A stretch of DNA of 25,327 bases, taken from Oscillospiraceae bacterium (GTDB lineage: Bacteria > Bacillota > Clostridia > Oscillospirales > Ruminococcaceae). Shown here in pieces: positions 21,129-25,327 of the stretch. The stretch lies in the NCBI GenBank assembly GCA_900752435.1, contig CAADVD010000019.1:1-25327 (forward strand). The letters are read 5' to 3'. Both the position numbers and the translations under genes were made by a program. A model generated the notes under the pieces. It made no database searches, was not told the DNA's origin, and was given only the letters and a program-made list of their open reading frames with translations. Position 1 is the stretch's first letter. Every line of letters begins with the position of its first letter.

Positions 21129-21983
21129 ATGAGTACAAAAAATTTTACAAAAGCAATCATATTTGCTGTTCTTTCAGCGGTCTTATCTACCCCATTGCAA
21201 ATATTAAATAGTATATATGTTTTACAGGAAACAGCTCCTCCAGATATTACTTTTCTAATTCCAATCGGGATAATTGGAATAATCATGAAAACCTTGTATG
21301 CAATCGCATATGTTTTGATGGGAAAGAAACTCCCGATTCAATCGCAAAAATTAAGAGCTTTTATCTTTATATTTATCATATGGCTGTCTGATTATTTACC
21401 ACAAGTGTTAGGTTTAATCAGCGCTGACGGTCCCATTGCGGAAGCTGCATTTAGTTTGCCTTTAGTCGCTTGCGATTCCCTGTCATATATGATTGATGGT
21501 ATTTTATTGGGAGCCTTATATAAGGATTTTCCATATTACGAAATAAAAAAGTGTTCAAAAACAGCTTTAGTAAAAACTATGATTATAAGCGCTTTTGTAT
21601 TTCCGCTTTCCGTTTTTGTTATTGAACAAATACTTGGTTTTTTATATCCACCTTTGTATTGTTTCAATGCTATGAAAGTTTCTGATGCAAAAATAATATC
21701 GTTCACAATATCATTCTATGGATGTTTTATGATAACTGGGGCTTTGCTCCCTATGATATATCGATACACGGAATTTAATACCAGAAATCAAACATCATCA
21801 TTAAGATTTGGCAGTATATATGCCCTTTGTTTATGGGCACCGGTTGTTTTAATCATGGTTGCATTTGGAGCAAATATATTGATTACTTGTGTCTACATAA
21901 TTGCGTTTTCGCTTTGCATAACGGCAGTCGCAAAAATGAATGATTACCTGATAACAAGATTTTATATGCCGAACAGTGAATGA
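21129..21983 (+). CDS. Multi-spanning membrane protein of unknown function
   Basis: A 284-residue, very hydrophobic protein with AAAGGAG about 8 bp before its ATG. Roughly seven membrane helices can be placed, near residues 8-30, 40-64, 75-100, 110-130, 150-172, 190-215 and 228-268. Short charged loops lie between them (for example KKLPIQSQK, YKDFPYYEIKK). There is no nucleotide-binding motif, no recognised transporter signature and no signal peptide beyond the first helix. I do not recognise the family. It follows the MarR regulator by about 70 bp and has no other visible promoter, so it is probably the regulated product of the cassette, perhaps an efflux or uptake membrane component. Its base composition is as AT-rich as marR. 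A terminator follows 9 bp after the stop. Confidence 0.75.
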   Translation: MSTKNFTKAIIFAVLSAVLSTPLQILNSIYVLQETAPPDITFLIPIGIIGIIMKTLYAIAYVLMGKKLPIQSQKLRAFIFIFIIWLSDYLPQVLGLISADGPIAEAAFSLPLVACDSLSYMIDGILLGALYKDFPYYEIKKCSKTALVKTMIISAFVFPLSVFVIEQILGFLYPPLYCFNAMKVSDAKIISFTISFYGCFMITGALLPMIYRYTEFNTRNQTSSLRFGSIYALCLWAPVVLIMVAFGANILITCVYIIAFSLCITAVAKMNDYLITRFYMPNSE

Positions 21984-21991
21984 ATGGATTC

Positions 21992-22043
21992 AGCAGGAAG
22001 CAAATGTTGTCCATGACCATGGCTTGCCTTCCGGTGCTTTTTT
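21992..22043 (+). terminator. Terminator after the membrane protein gene
   Basis: A nested stem (AGCA-GGAA-GCAA with TTGC-TTCC-TGCT, small bulges) is capped by CCATG-AC-CATGG. Six T follow. Its T-run touches the prmA stop codon, so it separates two convergent transcripts. Confidence 0.8.
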
Positions 22044-22992
22044 ATTGCTTCCGCTTCACCACCACGGACACCCAGTCGTTTTCCTGATTTTTATCCACAA
22101 TGGTCAAGCCGGCACGTTCCAATGCGCCAAATACATCTTGACAGCGGTCTTCGATGATGCCGGACACAATCAGCACGGTATCCTTGTGCATAAAGGATGT
22201 GACGCTCTCGCACAGGCGAATGATGACGTCCGCCACAATGTTTGCGCAAATTACATCGTAGGTGCCGCTGATTTTTTCCGTTAAATCGCCCCAAACCAGT
22301 TGAATCTGTTCGCCGACTCCGTTTAAGTCTGCGTTTTCCTGCGCAATTTTGACCGAAAGTTCATCGATGTCTACGCCGACCGCTGATTTTGCGCCCAGCA
22401 GCAGTGCCGTTGTGGCTAAAATGCCGCTTCCTGTGCCGATGTCCAGCATGGCGGTGTCCGGTGTGATGTACTGCTCCAAAAACTGCATGCACAGTCTGGT
22501 GGTTTCGTGCGTGCCTGTGCCGAACGCCATGCCCGGGTCAAGCACCACTTTGACATCGCCTTCGCCCAGCTCGCAGTCCTCCCAGCATGGGCAAACGACC
22601 AAATGCTGTCCGATGCGCACCGGATGGTAGTATTTTTTCCACGCGGTTTCCCAGTCCTCTTCGCGGATGGACTCGTGCTCAAATGCCAAACGCCCGAAAT
22701 CGATGTCCGGTGTTTCTGTGCGAAGCGATTCAATTCCATTTCGTATAGATTTTAGAGTTTCTACTCCCTGTATATTATCGGGAATGTAGAAGACAACGGC
22801 GGTTTCGCACTGCTTCATGTTCAGCAGTTCGTCGTCGATGTAATCCCAGTGAATGGTGGTGTCCTCCAAAAAGTCCGAAAAATCCTGCGCATCTTCAATC
22901 ATCAGGCCGCGCAGTCCGTGCGCAATCAGAAATCCGGAGACAATGTCGATGGCTGGGGTCGTGGTGTAGAGCTTTACTTGCGTCCAATTCAT
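22042..22992 (-). CDS. prmA: Ribosomal protein L11 methyltransferase
   Basis: A 316-residue protein, normal length. The N-terminal recognition domain begins MNWTQVKLYTT. The linker carries EEDWETAWKKYYHPVRIG. The methyltransferase domain has LDPGMAFGTGTHETTRLC (151-168), SAM motif I DIGTGSGILATTALLLG (184-200), the VDIDELSV acidic loop and the catalytic-region motif ICANIVADVI (249-258). All match PrmA. It trimethylates amino groups of ribosomal protein L11 in the cytoplasm. AAAGGAACC lies about 9 bp before the ATG. It diverges from glyS; in many Firmicutes prmA is next to dnaJ or rsmE, which are not seen here. Confidence 0.93.
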   Translation of the reverse strand: MNWTQVKLYTTTPAIDIVSGFLIAHGLRGLMIEDAQDFSDFLEDTTIHWDYIDDELLNMKQCETAVVFYIPDNIQGVETLKSIRNGIESLRTETPDIDFGRLAFEHESIREEDWETAWKKYYHPVRIGQHLVVCPCWEDCELGEGDVKVVLDPGMAFGTGTHETTRLCMQFLEQYITPDTAMLDIGTGSGILATTALLLGAKSAVGVDIDELSVKIAQENADLNGVGEQIQLVWGDLTEKISGTYDVICANIVADVIIRLCESVTSFMHKDTVLIVSGIIEDRCQDVFGALERAGLTIVDKNQENDWVSVVVKRKQ

Positions 22993-23097
22993 GTTTTTTA
23001 GGTTCCTTTCATTTTTCTGTATATTCTTATGCGGAGAAGGCGCAGATGCAATCTGTTGGCAAGCTGTTAGTTGAGATTGAATTCCGCATTTTCTTCC

Positions 23098-23106
23098 ATT
23101 ATAACA
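23098..23106 (-). promoter_or_regulatory. Promoter of prmA
   Basis: Read leftward: TGTTATAAT, a perfect extended -10. No strong -35 is present. The leader to the ATG is about 100 nt. Confidence 0.5.
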
Positions 23107-23147
23107 CAGCCGCCAAGGCTTGAACAGGACAATCGGCGTGATTTTTC

Positions 23148-23176
23148 TTGACTTTCTTTTTCGTGTGTTTTACAAT
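23148..23176 (+). promoter_or_regulatory. Promoter of glyS
   Basis: TTGACT, a 17-bp spacer, TACAAT. The ATG follows about 42 bp later, too short a leader for a T-box, and none is seen. Confidence 0.7.
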
Positions 23177-23218
23177 AAGAAAGATATGGAATAATAGCGA
23201 CTCATGGGAGGGTACAGC

Positions 23219-24598
23219 ATGTTGAAAAATAGCGAAAAAACAATGGAAAAAGTAGTTGCTCTCTGCAAGGGCAGAGGCTTTGTTTATCCGGGAAGTGAGA
23301 TTTACGGCGGTTTGTCCAATACATGGGATTACGGCCCGCTTGGCGTGGAACTGAAAAACAACGTGAAAAAAGCTTGGTGGAAAAAATTCGTGCAGGAAAG
23401 CCGTTACAACGTCGGCATTGACGCGGCTCTGCTGATGAATCCGCAGGTATGGGTGGCTTCCGGTCACGTCGGCGGTTTTTCCGATCCGCTCATGGACTGT
23501 AAGGAGTGCAAAACGCGTCACCGCGCCGACCAGCTCATCGAAGACCAGACCGGTGAAAATCCGGCGGGCTGGAGCGACCAGCAGATGATGGATTTCATCA
23601 ACGAAAAGGGTGTGACCTGCCCGAACTGCGGCAAAACAAACTTTACGGAAATCCGTAAATTCAACCTGATGTTCAAAACCTTCCAAGGGGTTACGGAGGA
23701 CGCGAAAAACGAAATCTACCTCCGTCCGGAAACGGCTCAGGGTATTTTTGTGAACTTTGCGAACGTACAGCGCACCACGCGTAAAAAACTGCCGTTTGGT
23801 GTGTGCCAGATTGGTAAATCATTCCGCAATGAAATTACGCCGGGAAACTTTACGTTCCGTACCCGTGAATTCGAGCAGATGGAAATGGAATTCTTCTGCA
23901 AACCGGGTACTGACCTTGAATGGTTCGCTTACTGGAAAGACGCCTGCAAAAACTTTTTGCTCTCGCTTGGCATTCAGGAGGAAAACCTCAAGCTGCGCGA
24001 CCACGAAAAGGAAGAGCTTTCTCATTACTCCAACGCGACCACGGACATCGAATTCTTGTTCCCGTTTGGCTGGGGCGAGCTGTGGGGCATTGCTGACCGT
24101 ACCGATTTTGACTTGAACCGTCACATCGAGCACAGCGGCAAATCCCTCGATTACTTTGATCCGGAAACCAACGAACGCTATGTGCCGTATGTCATTGAAC
24201 CGTCTTTGGGTGCGGATCGTGTGACGCTGGCGTTTTTGTGCGATGCATACGACGAAGAAAAGCTGGATGAAAAGGATACCCGTGTGGTGCTTCATCTGCA
24301 TCCGGCGCTTGCACCGTTTAAGGCGTGTGTACTGCCGCTGTCCAAAAAGCTCAGCGATAAGGCGCTGGAAGTGTATGACATGCTGGCGAAGTATTTCCGT
24401 GTGGATTACGACGAAGCCGGTTCCATCGGCAAGCGTTACCGCCGTCAGGATGAAATCGGTACGCCGTTCTGCATCACCTACGATTTTGATTCGCTGGAAG
24501 ATGGCTGTGTGACGGTTCGCGACCGCGATACTATGGAGCAGGAACGCGTGAGCATCGATAAGCTGATGCACTACATTGCAAAGAAATTGCAGTTTTAA
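23219..24598 (+). CDS. glyQS: Glycyl-tRNA synthetase, dimeric (eukaryote/archaea-like class II) type
   Basis: A 459-residue protein, full length for the single-chain bacterial GlyRS. The ATG at 23219 follows GGGAGGG by 6 bp; an earlier in-frame ATG lies upstream of that site. Features in order: GFVYPGSEIYGGLSNTWDYGPLG (motif 1 region), a zinc-like pair CKECK and CPNCG around residues 95-140, motif 2 RPETAQGIFVNF...VCQIGKSFRNEI, FTFRTREFEQMEMEFF, the RTDFDL stretch, and motif 3 EPSLGADRVTLAFL. The C-terminal anticodon-binding domain begins VVLHLHPALAPFKACVLPL. It charges tRNA-Gly with glycine using ATP. It is not the alpha2beta2 type, which would need two genes. Own promoter and own terminator. 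Confidence 0.95.
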   Translation: MLKNSEKTMEKVVALCKGRGFVYPGSEIYGGLSNTWDYGPLGVELKNNVKKAWWKKFVQESRYNVGIDAALLMNPQVWVASGHVGGFSDPLMDCKECKTRHRADQLIEDQTGENPAGWSDQQMMDFINEKGVTCPNCGKTNFTEIRKFNLMFKTFQGVTEDAKNEIYLRPETAQGIFVNFANVQRTTRKKLPFGVCQIGKSFRNEITPGNFTFRTREFEQMEMEFFCKPGTDLEWFAYWKDACKNFLLSLGIQEENLKLRDHEKEELSHYSNATTDIEFLFPFGWGELWGIADRTDFDLNRHIEHSGKSLDYFDPETNERYVPYVIEPSLGADRVTLAFLCDAYDEEKLDEKDTRVVLHLHPALAPFKACVLPLSKKLSDKALEVYDMLAKYFRVDYDEAGSIGKRYRRQDEIGTPFCITYDFDSLEDGCVTVRDRDTMEQERVSIDKLMHYIAKKLQF

Positions 24599-24612
24599 TT
24601 GAAACGAAATGG

Positions 24613-24645
24613 AAAGAGGAATGGCGGAAGCCGTTCCTCTTTTTT
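24613..24645 (+). terminator. Intrinsic terminator of glyS
   Basis: A 13-bp stem (AAAGAGGAATGGC with GCCGTTCCTCTTT, one G-T pair, GGAA loop) running into a T-tract, 14 bp after the stop codon. Confidence 0.9.
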
Positions 24646-24663
24646 AATTGCAAATTGCAAATA
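24646..24663. repeat. AAATTGC heptad repeat after glyS
   Basis: AATTGC-AAATTGC-AAAT starts immediately after the T-run of the glyS terminator, in the same post-gene position as the longer array at 368-400. Confidence 0.6.
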
Positions 24664-24706
24664 GGCACTGATGGATTTTACCTTTGCAATACACCCCATA
24701 AACGGC

Positions 24707-24736
24707 AAAAATCTGCACGTTCACGTGCAGATTTTT
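24707..24736. terminator. Symmetrical bidirectional terminator
   Basis: A perfect 13-bp stem (AAAAATCTGCACG with CGTGCAGATTTTT) and a TTCA loop. T-runs on both strands suit it to end the leftward XRE transcript and to back up the glyS terminator. Confidence 0.8.
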
Positions 24737-24771
24737 GGGAGTCTTGAGAGAATATTTATAAATATTGATAT

Positions 24772-25011
24772 TTATTCCGGTGAATTGTTTTGTTCATTGG
24801 AATTATCGGCGTCTGAAACATATTCCATAATATCTCCCGGTTGGCATTTTAAAGCCTCACACAAACGAGCAATGGAATCGGTCGAAACATTTTTATTTTT
24901 TCGTAGTTTTTGTAATGTGCTTTGCGGAATGATTTTATCTTTTTGAATTTTGTAGGTGCTCAATCCTTGCTCTTTCATGAGTTTAAATAGTTTATGGTAT
25001 ACGATGGGCAT
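24772..25011 (-). CDS. Small XRE-family (Cro/CI-type helix-turn-helix) regulator
   Basis: A 79-residue protein; the ATG has AAAGGTGAT about 6 bp upstream. The single domain is a five-helix HTH: KLFKLMKEQGLSTYKIQKD, then IPQSTLQKLRKNKNVSTDSIARLCEALKCQPGDIMEYV, the usual Xre ending. The last 15 residues are polar and acidic (DADNSNEQNNSPE). Such YozG/Cro-like proteins are often solitary repressors or antitoxin-like regulators. No toxin-like partner is visible on the left. The upstream region contains two mirror-image repeat copies and a divergent promoter, which suggests that it controls itself and whatever lies to the right. The surroundings are AT-rich, as in accessory or mobile DNA. Confidence 0.85.
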   Translation of the reverse strand: MPIVYHKLFKLMKEQGLSTYKIQKDKIIPQSTLQKLRKNKNVSTDSIARLCEALKCQPGDIMEYVSDADNSNEQNNSPE

Positions 25012-25049
25012 ATTCTCATCACCTTTGCATGGGAAGTATATGATGTGGC

Positions 25050-25137
25050 ATAATCCTTTAAAAGACTACATATTAACCAAATATTTTTTTAAAGTTTGTT
25101 TATTTTGCGCGTTGAATATAGTCCTTAAAAGGATTAT
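25050..25137. promoter_or_regulatory. Mirror-image operator pair upstream of the XRE gene
   Basis: ATAATCCTTTAAAAGACTA (25050-25068) and TAGTCCTTAAAAGGATTAT (25119-25137) are inverted copies with two mismatches in 19 bp. They are about 50 bp apart, with AT-rich DNA between. The right copy fills the spacer of the rightward promoter at 25112-25140. The left copy lies where a weak leftward promoter (TTAATA, 18 bp, TATGCC) would serve the XRE gene. Binding by the XRE protein is inferred. Confidence 0.55.
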
Positions 25138-25140
25138 AAT
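25112..25140 (+). promoter_or_regulatory. Rightward promoter divergent from the XRE gene
   Basis: TTGAAT, a 17-bp spacer and a perfect TATAAT (25135-25140). The spacer coincides with the right operator copy. It fires toward the window edge; no full gene is visible on that side. Confidence 0.65.
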
Positions 25141-25170
25141 AAAAATGCGAAAAAACTAAGAGACAATTTA

Positions 25171-25248
25171 GTGGAAGGTGAGCTCAAAGATTATGGAAAT
25201 AACTTTGATGGGCTGAATCTGTGGTTTGTTGACAATAAGGCGCGATAA
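25171..25248 (+). other. Possible very short ORF or gene remnant
   Basis: A 25-codon frame from a GTG reads VEGELKDYGNNFDGLNLWF and a few more residues before TAA. The residue composition looks protein-like, and it sits downstream of the rightward promoter. There is no good ribosome binding site, and I recognise no family. It may be a gene fragment. Low certainty. Confidence 0.2.
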
Positions 25249-25281
25249 AATAAAGAAAGGGAAAGCTTTATTTGTGCTTTT

Positions 25282-25310
25282 ATCATATACCATCCGCAAT
25301 ACACTGTCAA
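25282..25310 (-). promoter_or_regulatory. Leftward promoter at the right edge
   Basis: Read leftward: a perfect TTGACA, a 17-bp spacer, TATGAT. It is the strongest consensus match near the right edge. Its leader soon enters an AT-rich 8-bp stem (AAATAAAG/CTTTATTT) at about 25251-25276. It could drive a distal, longer XRE transcript or a small RNA. Confidence 0.55.
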
Positions 25311-25327
25311 GAAAGTGAACAGTTTAA

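Noticed and set aside
22993..23218. A T-box riboswitch before glyS
   Set aside because: The distance from promoter to start codon is only about 42 bp, and no T-box sequence or terminator/antiterminator pair is visible.
24646..24663. CRISPR-like array at the heptad repeats
   Set aside because: Units are 7 bp and contiguous, with no spacers and no cas genes.
24772..25011. A toxin-antitoxin pair at the XRE gene
   Set aside because: No toxin-like reading frame adjoins the regulator within the window; only the unseen right side could change this.

Overview
The window looks like a chromosomal segment from a mid-GC, anaerobic, low-GC-type Gram-positive bacterium of the Clostridia, most likely a gut Oscillospiraceae/Ruminococcaceae relative. 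The reasons are strong AGGAGG-type ribosome binding sites with frequent GTG/TTG starts, TTGACA-17-TATAAT promoters, many intrinsic terminators, an anaerobic ribonucleotide reductase activase, a YtrA-type GntR/ABC operon, a CpsB-type PHP tyrosine phosphatase and a decayed tnpV gene. No sequence search was run, so the taxonomy is an inference.

Layout, left to right. (1) The end of nrdG, followed by AAATTGC heptad repeats and a terminator. (2) A five-gene rightward operon at 654-3029: small membrane protein, YtrA-like GntR repressor, ABC ATPase, ABC permease, small zinc-ribbon protein. (3) Leftward genes for a CPA1-type K+(Na+)/H+ antiporter and a glutamine-hydrolysing asparagine synthetase. (4) A rightward tandem-domain PPK2 (polyphosphate:AMP phosphotransferase). 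(5) A rightward tetrapyrrole operon hemD-hemB-hemL, ending in an overlapping small gene that resembles CobU but has lost its P-loop. Its leader holds an unusual long stem. (6) Leftward glgP (glycogen phosphorylase) with two palindromes in its control region. (7) A rightward Wzz / BY-kinase / PHP-phosphatase trio without glycosyltransferases beside it. (8) A leftward pair: a HAD phosphatase translationally coupled to a protein with a PD-(D/E)XK-like nuclease signature. (9) A rightward membrane-anchored polysaccharide deacetylase. (10) A visibly AT-richer island at about 20.1-22.0 kb: a tnpV relic, an autoregulated MarR gene and an unknown multi-spanning membrane protein. (11) Divergent prmA (left) and glyS (right). 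(12) An AT-rich right end with a small XRE regulator and a symmetrical divergent control region.

How the parts fit together. Most units are housekeeping: tetrapyrrole precursors, glycogen breakdown, asparagine, polyphosphate/nucleotide balance, translation. They are separated by clear terminators and divergent promoters. The accessory or less understood parts are the GntR/ABC operon, the CobU-like hem-operon gene, the HAD-nuclease pair, the orphan polysaccharide-regulation trio, the MarR/membrane cassette and the XRE locus. I see no CRISPR array, tRNA, rRNA, intact insertion sequence or prophage. I did not find a convincing complete new defence or mobile system. The strongest leads for something undescribed are the degenerate CobU homologue in the hem operon, the leader stem of that operon, and the HAD-coupled nuclease-like protein.
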